A DNA stretch of 25,665 bases from Lachnospiraceae bacterium UBA1201. GTDB lineage: Bacteria; Bacillota; Clostridia; Lachnospirales; Lachnospiraceae. Location of the stretch: positions 1 to 25,665 of the forward strand of contig DBXX01000008.1 in NCBI GenBank assembly GCA_002309675.1, given 5' to 3'. Of the stretch, positions 1 to 8,003 are shown piece after piece. The notes under the pieces were generated by a model, which saw nothing but the letters and a program-made list of their open reading frames with translations, was not told the origin of the DNA and did not search any database. The position numbers were made by a program, and so were the translations under genes. Positions within the stretch are counted from its first letter, which is position 1; every line of letters starts with the position of its first letter.

Positions 1-2123
1 ATGTTCTGCACCAGGATGTGGATGGGCAGCAGGGGCAGGAAGGGGAGGAAAATGCTCGCGATCAGGACCGAGAACATGTTTCCGAAGTTGCCGCTGACGG
101 ACATCTTCAGGTATTTGGACATATTGGCAAATGTACGGCGGCCTTCGATGACGCCTTCATCCAGGACGTTCAGATCCTTCTCCAGGAGGATGATGTCGGC
201 GACTTCCTTCGCGATGTCCACGGCGGTGTCGACGGAGATGCCGACGTCGGCCTGCTTCAGCGGCAGGCTGTCGTTGATGCCGTCACCCATGTAGCCGACC
301 GTGTGGCCGTTGGTCTGGAAGGCCTTTACCACGCGCTGCTTTTGGTAGGGTGAAAGCTTCGAATAGATGTGGCAGCGTTCGCAGGATTCGAGCAGTTCTT
401 CGTCGGACATGGCCTCGACCTGCGCGCCGGTGAGCGTGTAGTCCGTGGGGATACCCAGGCGGCCGCAGATGTTGATGGCTACGCCCTCGGTGTCGCCGGT
501 GAGAACCACCGTGCGCACGCCGTTCTGGTGCAGTTTCGCGATCGCGGACTCGGCGGAAGGCTTCGGCGGATCCAGGAAGCCGACGAAACCGATCAGCACC
601 ATGTTGCTCTCATCGTCCACGCCAAAATGGTCAATGTCATGGATCTGGTTCTTCTGCGCGACGGCGATCACGCGGATGCCTTCGAGGTTGTTCTCGGTGG
701 CCAGTTTTTGCGCGCCTTCGACGAGCTCGGGGGTAATGGGCTTCACCTCGCCGTCGATCTCGATGAAGCCGCAGATGGAGAGGATCTCCTCCACGGCGCC
801 CTTCGTCACGAGCTGGCGTTTGCCGCTCTTATCGCGGAGCACAACGCTCATGCGCCGGCGGCTGAAGTCGAACGGGATCTCGTCTTCTCGGATGTAGGTC
901 TCTTTAAGGTAGGAGAGGTCCTCTTTTTCCGCGCGGTTGATGATGGCTACGTCCATCAGGTTTTTGAGTCCGGTCTGGAAGTAACTGTTCAGGAAGGCGT
1001 GGCGCAGGATGCGCTTATCTTCCCGGCCCAGAACGTCCATGTATTTTTCCAGGACGATCTCGTCCTGGGTCAGTGTACCGGTCTTATCGGTACACAGGAT
1101 GTCCATTTCGCCGAAGGTCTGGATGGCACCGAGACGCTTCACGATGGTCTGTTTGCGGGACATATTGACCGCGCCCTTTGCCAGGGAGGAGGTCATGATG
1201 ACGGGGAGCATCTCCGGCATCAGGCCCACGGCAATCGTGATGCCGAACATCAGGGACTCGAGCCAGCTTCCCTTCGTGATGAAGTTCGCGATGAAGATGA
1301 TCGGAACCATCACGACCATGAATTTGATCAGCAGGGCGCTGATCGAATTGATGTTGCGTTCGAAGCTGCTCTTATCCTGATAGGTGTTGAGGCTTTTCGC
1401 CATGCTGCCTAAGTAGGTGCGGTTTCCGGTGGTCAGGATCACGGCCTTCGCGCTGCCGGACACGATGTTGCTGCCCATGAAGCCGATGTTGTCCAACTCC
1501 GTGATCTCGGTTCCTTCGGGGTCCGGTCCGGCAAATTTCTCGACCGGCTGGCTTTCGCCCGTGAGCTGTGACATATCGGTGAACAGGTCCTTCGTCTCGA
1601 TGAACCGAACGTCACCCGGAAGCATGTCGCCGGAGGCGAGTTTTACGACGTCGCCGGGAACGACTTCTTCGATGCTGACCTCCATGACGCTGCCGTTTCG
1701 GATCACGTCAATGCGGTTTGTGATCATGTTCTGGAGTTTCTGCGCCGCGCTGTTGGATTTTTCTTCCTGCACGAAGGAGATCACGCCGGAGACCGCGACC
1801 ACGAACACCAGCATCAAAAAGGTGGCCCAGCTGGGTTTATCCGCAAGGATGACATCGGTGACCAGAGTCACGCCCGCCACGATCAGAAGCACGATGTTGA
1901 ACGGATTGATGATGGCTGCCCGGACACGCTTAAACAGGCTGTTCGCATTGCCCGTGTCAATGATGTTCCGGCCGTATTCTTCCAGACGTTCGCTCGCTTC
2001 GACCTGGTTTAAACCTTCCGGGTCGGTGCTCAGCCGCTGATAAAGTTCTTCGTCGGTGATCTTCGCGATCTCCGCCAACTGTTGCTCGGTAGCTCTCTGT
2101 TTATCGATCGATTTTTCTGCCAT
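1..2123 (-). CDS. mgtA: Magnesium-translocating P-type ATPase (MgtA/MgtB type), 3' end outside window
   Basis: Membrane P-type ATPase of the P3B group, which imports Mg2+ at the cost of ATP. Read from the ATG at 2121-2123 on the minus strand, the frame is open for 707 codons to the left edge. Visible hallmarks are the actuator motif LTGES (Glu about residue 190), the phosphorylation motif CTDKTGTLTQD (Asp about 346), the hinge motif GDGIND near the end, and a membrane segment reading LPFLPLLPIHILVQN, where MgtA proteins typically have PIQILVQN. The family is about 880-900 residues, so roughly the last 180 (final transmembrane helices) lie outside the window. The start follows a ribosome site GAAAGGA and a promoter on the same strand. 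It diverges from the Ca2+ ATPase at 2386. The type (Mg2+ rather than another cation) rests on overall resemblance to MgtA and is fairly secure. Confidence 0.93.
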   Translation of the reverse strand, partial: MAEKSIDKQRATEQQLAEIAKITDEELYQRLSTDPEGLNQVEASERLEEYGRNIIDTGNANSLFKRVRAAIINPFNIVLLIVAGVTLVTDVILADKPSWATFLMLVFVVAVSGVISFVQEEKSNSAAQKLQNMITNRIDVIRNGSVMEVSIEEVVPGDVVKLASGDMLPGDVRFIETKDLFTDMSQLTGESQPVEKFAGPDPEGTEITELDNIGFMGSNIVSGSAKAVILTTGNRTYLGSMAKSLNTYQDKSSFERNINSISALLIKFMVVMVPIIFIANFITKGSWLESLMFGITIAVGLMPEMLPVIMTSSLAKGAVNMSRKQTIVKRLGAIQTFGEMDILCTDKTGTLTQDEIVLEKYMDVLGREDKRILRHAFLNSYFQTGLKNLMDVAIINRAEKEDLSYLKETYIREDEIPFDFSRRRMSVVLRDKSGKRQLVTKGAVEEILSICGFIEIDGEVKPITPELVEGAQKLATENNLEGIRVIAVAQKNQIHDIDHFGVDDESNMVLIGFVGFLDPPKPSAESAIAKLHQNGVRTVVLTGDTEGVAINICGRLGIPTDYTLTGAQVEAMSDEELLESCERCHIYSKLSPYQKQRVVKAFQTNGHTVGYMGDGINDSLPLKQADVGISVDTAVDIAKEVADIILLEKDLNVLDEGVIEGRRTFANMSKYLKMSVSGNFGNMFSVLIASIFLPFLPLLPIHILVQN

Positions 2124-2162
2124 TAGAAAGTCCTTTCGAATTCTTCAGAATAGTATAAGGGT

Positions 2163-2191
2163 ATTATACTAGAGGCAGGGCGGGAAATCAA
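2163..2191 (-). promoter_or_regulatory. Sigma-A-type promoter of mgtA with overlapping inverted repeat
   Basis: On the minus strand a -35 TTGATT (2186-2191) is followed by a 17-bp spacer and a -10 TATAAT (2163-2168). A perfect 8-bp inverted repeat, TAGTATAA / TTATACTA (2151-2158 and 2164-2171, 5-bp gap), covers the -10 and the likely transcription start, so it could be an operator. The predicted leader is only about 30 nt, too short for an M-box or mgtA-type riboswitch downstream of this start. Confidence 0.7.
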
Positions 2192-2268
2192 TCGGATGGA
2201 TTGTTGAAATGTGTGTTAAATGTAAGAAAAAAGTAAGTTGGATGAGGCTCTACGCAGCCTCGGCGCAG

Positions 2269-2297
2269 TTGACGCCCTAAGACCAAAATGATATAAT
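2269..2297 (+). promoter_or_regulatory. Sigma-A-type promoter of the Ca2+ ATPase
   Basis: -35 TTGACG (2269-2274), 17-bp spacer, -10 TATAAT (2292-2297). It points away from the mgtA promoter across a 262-bp intergenic region. The predicted transcript has a leader of about 80 nt that is very GC-rich in its first half and contains a perfect 14-bp palindrome at 2313-2326. Confidence 0.78.
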
Positions 2298-2385
2298 TGG
2301 CTGTGGTGCCTGCGCGGGCGCCCGCGGGAGCGGGAATGCCGGCGAGGGACCTCAGTCGTTATACATAGGAAAGGAACAGCAACAT

Positions 2386-5043
2386 ATGTCAGAGCAACAA
2401 CGCGGCCTCAGCAGTGAGGAGGTCGCCCGGCTGCAAGAGCAGTACGGAAAAAATGAATTTACAAAAGGTAAGAAAAAAAGCATTTATCGCACCATATTGG
2501 AGCAGTTCACCAGCCCGTTGATCCTGTTGCTGATCGTGGCGTCCGTGATCTCGTTCGTGACCGGAGAGGTCGTGGACGGTGCCATCATCATCTTTGTAGT
2601 GCTTCTGAATGCGGCCATCGGAACGGCCCAGGAGGTCAGCGCCGAGAAATCGGTCGACAAACTTCGTCAGATGAGCGTGGCCACAGCGGTAGTCATCCGT
2701 GACGGTAAGACGGTCGAGATCCCTTCGACCGAACTGGTGGTCGGGGACTACTGTATATTAGAGGCTGGACGCATTGTCCCGGCGGATATGCACCTGACGC
2801 AGACGGCGTCTCTGCAGATCAATGAGTCCGCCCTGACCGGCGAGAGCGTTGCGGCAGAAAAAGACGCGACGTTCGACAGCGACGAAAAGACGCCGCTGGG
2901 CGACCGCAAGGACTGCGCGTTCATGTCCACCCTGATCGAATACGGCCGCGGTGAGGGCGTGGTCACCGGTATCGGCGACCATACCGAGATCGGTAAGATC
3001 TCCCAGATGCTGAATAAGATCACAAAGGACGAAACGCCGCTGCAGAAGAACCTGAATAAGATCAGCATGGTGCTCGGCCTGGCCGGCATCGTTCTGTGCC
3101 TGCTCATGTTTTTCACCCAGCTGTTCTTGTATAAAGAGGATGTCATCCAGACCCTGATGATCTCCATCGCATTTGCCGTGGCAGTCATCCCCGAGGGCCT
3201 GGCGACCGTAGTCACTATCGTGCTGTCACTCGGTATCAAGAAGATGTCGGAGCGCAACGCCATCGTGAAGCAGATCCACGCCGTGGAGACGCTGGGCGCG
3301 GTCAATGTCATCTGTTCGGATAAAACGGGTACCCTGACGCAGAACCGTATGACGGTGGTGAAGTGGTTCTTCCGCAACACGACCATCGAGGCGGATCAGG
3401 CGAAGCGGGGCGACGCCCTGTTTGACCAGCTGTTGCGCGGCTTCGTGGCCTGCAACGACGCGACCTACAACCTGAATGAAAAGAGCGGAACGGGTGACCC
3501 GACCGAGATCGCGTTCATCAAATACGCTCTGGAAAATGAATACAATTGCGACACCCTGCGTCGGGACATGAAGCGTGTCGACGAGATCCCGTTCGACAGC
3601 GACCGTAAGATGATGACGGTTCTGGATGCTACCTGCGATGCGGATGGCCGGGTGAAGGAGAGCACTTCCTTTACGAAAGGCGCGATCGACTCCATTATCG
3701 TGCGCTGCGACCGGATCCTGACGGATGAAGGCGTGCGCAAGATCAACAACCAGGATATCGTGACCATCACGCGGACGGCCGAAACGATGTCGTCTTCCGC
3801 GCTACGTGTGCTCGCGCTCGCCTACCGCGAGGGTGATGAAAAACCGCAGGAGAAGGATATGATCTTCGTGGGCCTCGGCGCCATGATCGACCCGCCGAAG
3901 GAAGGCGTGCGTGAGACCATTGACCAGTGCCACAACGCGGGCATCGAGGTAGCCATGATCACCGGCGACCACAAGATCACCGCGTTCGCGATCGCGCAGG
4001 CGCTGAATATCGCGACGGACATTTCGCAGTGCATCTCCGGCGCGGAGATCGACGAAATGGATCCGGAGATCTTCAAAGAAAACATATTGAATTATCGCGT
4101 GTTTGCGCGCGTTTCACCGCAGCATAAGGTGCAGATCGTGCAGGCGTTCCGCTCGCACGATAAGATCGTTTCGATGACCGGTGACGGCGTCAACGACGCG
4201 CCTTCCCTGAAGGCGGCGAACATCGGCGTTTCCATGGGTATCGGCGGCACGGAGGTCGCGAAGGACGCGGCCGAAATGATCCTGGTCGATGATAACTTCA
4301 TCACGATCAAAAACGCTGTCATGGAGGGCCGTAACCTCTTCAACAACATTAAGAAGTCCATCATTTTCCTGCTTCGTGCGAACTTCGGCGAGGTCGTGCT
4401 GATGGCCTCCGCGATCTTTGCGGGACTTACGGCGCCCATGACCACGATCCAGATCCTCTGGGTGAACCTGCTGACCGACACCGTGCCTTCGCTGGCGTTG
4501 GGCGTCGATAAGAGCACGGACGAAGTCATGAACGAGCAACCCCGTGACGTAAAGAAAGGCTTGCTGAATAAGGGCGACTACCTGAGCATCCTGATCCAGG
4601 GTGCGATCTGCGGCCTGACCGCTCTGTTCGCCTTCCTGCTTCCGGCGCTGTACGACAACGGCCTCAACGGCTTCATCGGCGCCATCAAGGACTCGGCGCA
4701 GGCGACCGAAGGCGCGGCCATGGACCTGATCCGCGAATGCCGCACCTACTGTTTTTCGACCTTGGTGTTCAATGAACTTCTGATGGTCTACGTCTGCAAG
4801 AACCTGCGGGCCCGCCGTCTGTTCTCGAAGGACATGTTCAACAACAAGATCCTGAACTTGTCCGTGATCATCGGCTTCGTGCTCCAGCTCGCCGTGCTGT
4901 TCGTTGCTCCACTTCGTAACCTGCTGAAGCTGGCGCCGGTCGGTATCAAGGATGTATTCATCATGATCGTCATTGCCCTCGCAGGCATGATCCTGAACTT
5001 CATGATCTCGGTTTGGAAAGCCAGACTCGAGAGTCGGGAATAA
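2386..5043 (+). CDS. Calcium-translocating P-type ATPase, PMCA/SERCA type (P2)
   Basis: An 885-residue membrane pump that exports Ca2+ (possibly also Mn2+ in relatives) using ATP. Domains in order: N-terminal cation-ATPase domain (GLSSEEVARLQEQYGKNEF), membrane helices M1-M2, actuator with LTGES (Glu153), M3-M4 with the ion-binding motif VIPEGLATVV characteristic of Ca2+ pumps, phosphorylation motif CSDKTGTLTQNRMTV (Asp312), nucleotide-binding domain, hinge motif TGDGVNDAPSLKAA, and C-terminal helices. Length is normal for bacterial PMCA-type pumps. The ATG at 2386 is preceded by AGGAAAGGA. It is a single-gene unit with its own promoter and a strong terminator right after the stop. The divergent partner is an Mg2+ P-type ATPase. 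Homologues in Lactococcus (YoaB) are regulated by a Mn riboswitch, but I do not see the yybP-ykoY consensus here, so the exact ion is open between Ca2+ and Mn2+. Confidence 0.92.
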   Translation: MSEQQRGLSSEEVARLQEQYGKNEFTKGKKKSIYRTILEQFTSPLILLLIVASVISFVTGEVVDGAIIIFVVLLNAAIGTAQEVSAEKSVDKLRQMSVATAVVIRDGKTVEIPSTELVVGDYCILEAGRIVPADMHLTQTASLQINESALTGESVAAEKDATFDSDEKTPLGDRKDCAFMSTLIEYGRGEGVVTGIGDHTEIGKISQMLNKITKDETPLQKNLNKISMVLGLAGIVLCLLMFFTQLFLYKEDVIQTLMISIAFAVAVIPEGLATVVTIVLSLGIKKMSERNAIVKQIHAVETLGAVNVICSDKTGTLTQNRMTVVKWFFRNTTIEADQAKRGDALFDQLLRGFVACNDATYNLNEKSGTGDPTEIAFIKYALENEYNCDTLRRDMKRVDEIPFDSDRKMMTVLDATCDADGRVKESTSFTKGAIDSIIVRCDRILTDEGVRKINNQDIVTITRTAETMSSSALRVLALAYREGDEKPQEKDMIFVGLGAMIDPPKEGVRETIDQCHNAGIEVAMITGDHKITAFAIAQALNIATDISQCISGAEIDEMDPEIFKENILNYRVFARVSPQHKVQIVQAFRSHDKIVSMTGDGVNDAPSLKAANIGVSMGIGGTEVAKDAAEMILVDDNFITIKNAVMEGRNLFNNIKKSIIFLLRANFGEVVLMASAIFAGLTAPMTTIQILWVNLLTDTVPSLALGVDKSTDEVMNEQPRDVKKGLLNKGDYLSILIQGAICGLTALFAFLLPALYDNGLNGFIGAIKDSAQATEGAAMDLIRECRTYCFSTLVFNELLMVYVCKNLRARRLFSKDMFNNKILNLSVIIGFVLQLAVLFVAPLRNLLKLAPVGIKDVFIMIVIALAGMILNFMISVWKARLESRE

Positions 5044-5068
5044 AATAGTAATGTGAATTTGATAGGAT

Positions 5069-5108
5069 CCGGCGAAAAACGAGAGATCGTTTTTCGCCGG
5101 GCCTTTTT
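5069..5108 (+). terminator. Rho-independent terminator of the Ca2+ ATPase gene
   Basis: A perfect 14-bp stem (5069-5082 with 5087-5100) closed by a GAGA tetraloop is followed by GCC and a run of six T. It begins 26 bp after the stop codon. Confidence 0.92.
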
Positions 5109-5132
5109 TGGTTGGACTTCAACCTCTTGCGG

Positions 5133-5351
5133 TGGCTGTTGGGGCTGCCGGGGCGCTAGCGAAGCGAACAAAAGGGCGGAAAGCCTGGAAATGTTCGCCT
5201 TTTTCGGTTGTTTTGGGCTTCCGGAGGGCCAGCGAAGCGAACAAAAGGGCAGAAAGCCTGGAAATGTTCGCCTTTTTCGGTTGTTTTGGGCTACCGGGGC
5301 GCTAGTGAAGCGAACAAAAGGGAAGAAAACAAGGAAATGTTCGCTTTTATG
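5133..5351 (+). repeat. Three tandem copies of a 73-bp unit, each with a 35-nt hairpin
   Basis: Units start near 5133, 5206 and 5279. Each holds the hairpin arm GCGAACA, a purine-rich 21-nt loop (AAAGGG..GAAA..C..GGAAA pattern) and the arm TGTTCGC, at 5164-5198, 5237-5271 and 5310-5344. The period is exactly 73 bp twice. Arms are followed by C(T)4-5, so each copy resembles a weak terminator on the plus strand. The sequence between hairpins is GC-rich and similar in all three (GGTTGTTTTGGGCT.CCGG.. pattern). Related degenerate copies are at 8806-8901. A short frame across the array exists, but its repeats are better explained by the non-coding unit. Confidence 0.85.
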
Positions 5352-5382
5352 TTTTCAGAGCGTACTTTTTGCCGGGAGGTTC

Positions 5383-5411
5383 TTGACGCGAAAGGACTAT
5401 CGTGGTAGTAT
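5383..5411 (+). promoter_or_regulatory. Promoter of the 5482 lipoprotein gene, with repeated GACTAT elements
   Basis: -35 TTGACG (5383-5388), 17-bp spacer, -10 TAGTAT (5406-5411). The surrounding 50 bp carries GGACTAT at 5394-5400, AGACTAT at 5412-5418 and 5433-5439 (21 bp apart), and the inverted ATAGTCC at 5423-5429. The density of these elements suggests a regulator-binding site. Confidence 0.65.
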
Positions 5412-5481
5412 AGACTATAAGAATAGTCCGCGAGACTATCCTGGCAAACAAATATTGAGAAATATACGGGGAGAATGATCA

Positions 5482-7275
5482 ATGAAACATAAACGTGTGA
5501 ATAAAGCGATGGCCTGTGTTCTGGCGATGGGGATGACATTTACCGGATGCGGAAAGAATTCGGAGCCGGCTAAAGAAATGACGACTGGTGGCGTCGAAAA
5601 CACGGCAGGTGGTGTCGAAAACACGGGGGATCCCGTCGGAGTGATGCCCACGAAAGAATCCGAGATGGCGGAGGCGACTCAGGCAACGGCCCCGACAACA
5701 TCTTCTGAGGAAAACAGATTTGATGTGTTAAAACCAATCGCAGATCAGGACCTCTTTGAGCATGTTAAGGTGAGCCATGACCGGTTGCTGAAATGTGATA
5801 TCATCGAGGATGAAGAAATGGAACCCCAAAGCTTCCGATTCTCTGTGATGGATAAATTCGGAAACGTCGAGTTTTCCTATACACCTAGCGTGGAAGGTAA
5901 ATTGTTATACGATACTGTTACGGAGGACGAAGGACTACTGCTTGTTGTGGGAGGAGATTCGGGCGATGGGGAATTTGAAGCCCGAATCGTAAAGTTGGGC
6001 AAAGACGGAAGTGTTCAGTTTGAAACACTGCTCGAAGTATATGGAGTAAAGGGCCTCGGCTCATTCGATTATTGCTATGAAGCAGACGGGAATTACTATT
6101 TGTTCGGGACCATGAAACGTGTGAATACGGGCATAACGGATGTGTATGCGTTTCAGATCGGTTCGGACGGAACGAGCCTTAACAGAAGAAAGATCAGCGG
6201 GGGGGATGATACCGAATTGATTCTCGCGGAACCTGGTGATGACGGTTTCCGCCTATTGGTTGAAACCTGCTCGTGCACGGGCGATTTTAAGGAGATCAAT
6301 TTCTGGGCTGAAGAGATCAATGCGTCTGTCAACTTGGATAAAGACTTGAATATTCAGAAGATGACAAAAGAAGAGCCGCATGAAGCGCTACTGAAGGAGT
6401 CGATCAGTCTGATCGGGGAGAAAGCGGGAACCCCTGTATTTAGCAATGATCCGTTTTTACAGGCTTACGATCTCAAAGATCCGACCCTTTTCATCGACTA
6501 TGGGGATCATTATCTCATCCGCGGCAGGAGGGAGATCGGAAGAATCTATCCCAAAGGTTCGAATTATGAAGAGGCTTGGGATATAGTATACGAGACCGTT
6601 TACGCCGTTTATGATATCGATGGAAACATAGTGTTTAGGGAAGCGATCGATCCTTCTTTGGAGTTTGAGAAGCCATTGTCCAGATGCTTACCCGGCAGAT
6701 TGCCTGTGCGCAAGCATAATTCGGAAGCGTGGTATTGTGATAAGTTTGTGTTAGGTGAGGAGGCAGCGGACGCGCTAATGTCGAAAGGGGATGAAAGCCT
6801 GTCTGACAGTTCCTCTAAGTCGATCGATGTAACGCCCGAGGGTTTTTATGAACGTACCGGAGGGAGGTTGTTTATTGCTTCGAGATCCATCGGTAACGCC
6901 GGGTTTCACCCCGGTCTGTACTATGTGAATGGTACTGAAAAATGGTGTTCCACTTTGGGGAGTGTAGCCGTATATGATGTTAACGATGATGGTAAGGATG
7001 AAGTTTTACTTCTTTCCTATGGTCCGACCTATGGCTTCTTTACAGTTACATTGACATGCATTACGGATCACGATAGCATTTCTTTAACGCTCTACGGCCC
7101 CGGATGGAATTTCAATGCCGATGAAAACGGAAGGCTTCGCATAGGAGATGGTTATATAGACATTCTGGATTTGCTCGGGAAAAAAAGATTGATGGTGCAT
7201 GAAGAAGTGATCTATGAAACCATCGACGGAGAAAAGAAGGAGTATCTGCGTGCTGTGTTGGGAGAAACATTTTGA
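5482..7275 (+). CDS. Large putative lipoprotein with FG-GAP/VCBS-like segment, function unknown
   Basis: A 597-residue exported protein. The N-terminus has a basic start, a hydrophobic stretch and a lipobox ending TFTGC (Cys23), so it should be lipid-anchored on the outer face of the membrane. A Thr/Glu-rich linker follows, containing a duplicated GGVENT heptad encoded by a 21-bp tandem repeat. The body is rich in beta-strand-like and Asp/Gly segments that could form a propeller, and near residues 498-510 it reads VYDVNDDGKDEVLLLSYG, a typical FG-GAP/VCBS calcium-loop pattern. No catalytic motif is recognised. The start is supported by GGGGAGA eight bases upstream. It is monocistronic, between its own promoter and a 23-bp stem terminator. 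Base composition is more AT-rich than the ATPase genes, which may indicate acquisition. Confidence 0.8.
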   Translation: MKHKRVNKAMACVLAMGMTFTGCGKNSEPAKEMTTGGVENTAGGVENTGDPVGVMPTKESEMAEATQATAPTTSSEENRFDVLKPIADQDLFEHVKVSHDRLLKCDIIEDEEMEPQSFRFSVMDKFGNVEFSYTPSVEGKLLYDTVTEDEGLLLVVGGDSGDGEFEARIVKLGKDGSVQFETLLEVYGVKGLGSFDYCYEADGNYYLFGTMKRVNTGITDVYAFQIGSDGTSLNRRKISGGDDTELILAEPGDDGFRLLVETCSCTGDFKEINFWAEEINASVNLDKDLNIQKMTKEEPHEALLKESISLIGEKAGTPVFSNDPFLQAYDLKDPTLFIDYGDHYLIRGRREIGRIYPKGSNYEEAWDIVYETVYAVYDIDGNIVFREAIDPSLEFEKPLSRCLPGRLPVRKHNSEAWYCDKFVLGEEAADALMSKGDESLSDSSSKSIDVTPEGFYERTGGRLFIASRSIGNAGFHPGLYYVNGTEKWCSTLGSVAVYDVNDDGKDEVLLLSYGPTYGFFTVTLTCITDHDSISLTLYGPGWNFNADENGRLRIGDGYIDILDLLGKKRLMVHEEVIYETIDGEKKEYLRAVLGETF

Positions 7276-7351
7276 AGTGACAGCCGTAACGGAACTAACA
7301 TTGGTAACCGGACTGGGGGGACTCTATGAATTTTGCTCTGGCATTGGCCGG

Positions 7352-7402
7352 ATAAAAGCAGGCATGGGGATGTCGTAAAGACATCCCCATGCCTGCTTTT
7401 AT
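7352..7402. terminator. Bidirectional terminator with 23-bp perfect stem
   Basis: The arms 7352-7374 and 7380-7402 are perfectly complementary, with a 5-nt loop GTAAA. The ends are A-rich on the left and T-rich on the right, so it can end transcription from both convergent genes. The stop codon of the minus-strand XRE gene (7399-7401) lies inside the right arm. Confidence 0.93.
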
Positions 7403-7749
7403 ATTTCATCGGATATGGATTTATCATTTATAGCCTCGGCAAAGGCTCCAAGAATCCGCAATGCACGGTGTTGGTTTTCAGGCGACAGAGAGCGATATAG
7501 AAACAGCACGTCCTCATCTTCCGAGGCATCCGGGTCCTTCGAACCATTCACGATGTAATCCGTGGAAACCATAAGCGCGGAGGAGAGTTTACGGAGCGTG
7601 GTCACGGTCATGTTTTTGCGCCCCTTTTCGATGTCCGCCAGGAATTGCACGGAGATGTCAGCCATCTCGGCGAGATGTTCTCGGGTCAATCCGCGTTCTT
7701 TACGTAGCTTAAATATTCGTTTTCCGGTTTCTTCATAAGGATAGTTCAT
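7399..7749 (-). CDS. XRE-family helix-turn-helix transcriptional regulator
   Basis: A 116-residue cytoplasmic DNA-binding protein. Residues about 8-70 form a Cro/C1-type HTH: GKRIFKLRKERGLTREHLAE then MADISVQFLADIEKGRKNMT and LRKLSSALMVSTDYIVNG. The C-terminal 40 residues are acidic then helical (LSPENQHRALRILGAFAEAI) and may dimerise. The ATG at 7749 is preceded by GAGAGG. It is divergent from the TM2-domain gene at 8004; the palindromes in the shared intergenic region are natural candidates for its operator, which would make it a local regulator of itself and that gene. This regulatory link is inference. Confidence 0.9.
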   Translation of the reverse strand: MNYPYEETGKRIFKLRKERGLTREHLAEMADISVQFLADIEKGRKNMTVTTLRKLSSALMVSTDYIVNGSKDPDASEDEDVLFLYRSLSPENQHRALRILGAFAEAINDKSISDEI

Positions 7750-7880
7750 AAGTGGCCTCTCGGAGCAGGCGGACTTGTATCCGCCGATGTGCCTGCAACA
7801 CCGACGGTGTTAATTGTCCATAATATTCCTATAGATATAATATAAAGCCAACTAAAGAAATAAAAAATCATCTAAAGATG

Positions 7881-7909
7881 TTGACAAAACACAACTATAG
7901 TTATATAAT
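7881..7909 (+). promoter_or_regulatory. Consensus sigma-A promoter of the TM2 gene, with palindromic operator candidate
   Basis: Perfect -35 TTGACA (7881-7886), 17-bp spacer and perfect -10 TATAAT (7904-7909). The spacer and -10 edge hold the 10-bp palindrome AACTATAGTT (7893-7902). A second palindrome, CATCT-AA-AGATG (7869-7880), sits just upstream of the -35. A promoter this strong with palindromes inside it suggests a repressor, most simply the divergent XRE protein. Confidence 0.85.
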
Positions 7910-8003
7910 TGTGTCAAATAGAAGAATATTTCTAAAAATTCTATAAAATTTCACGGTTTGCGCTAAACTGATGAAAAAATCAAAGACATTGGAGGCGAGT
8001 AGA

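Noticed and set aside
369..1412. A 347-codon plus-strand frame in the mgtA region
   Set aside because: It lies opposite the MgtA reading frame, which has all P-type ATPase motifs in order; the plus-strand product has no recognisable domain.
2302..2385. yybP-ykoY Mn riboswitch before the Ca2+ pump
   Set aside because: The conserved GGGGAGUA element is missing and the leader is too short for the full fold.
5133..5351. CRISPR array
   Set aside because: The repeated unit is 73 bp and nearly the whole unit is conserved, so there are no unique spacers.
5053..5478. A 141-codon frame across the terminator and the tandem repeats
   Set aside because: It begins in a terminator, and its repetitive residues come from the 73-bp non-coding repeat; no ribosome site is present.
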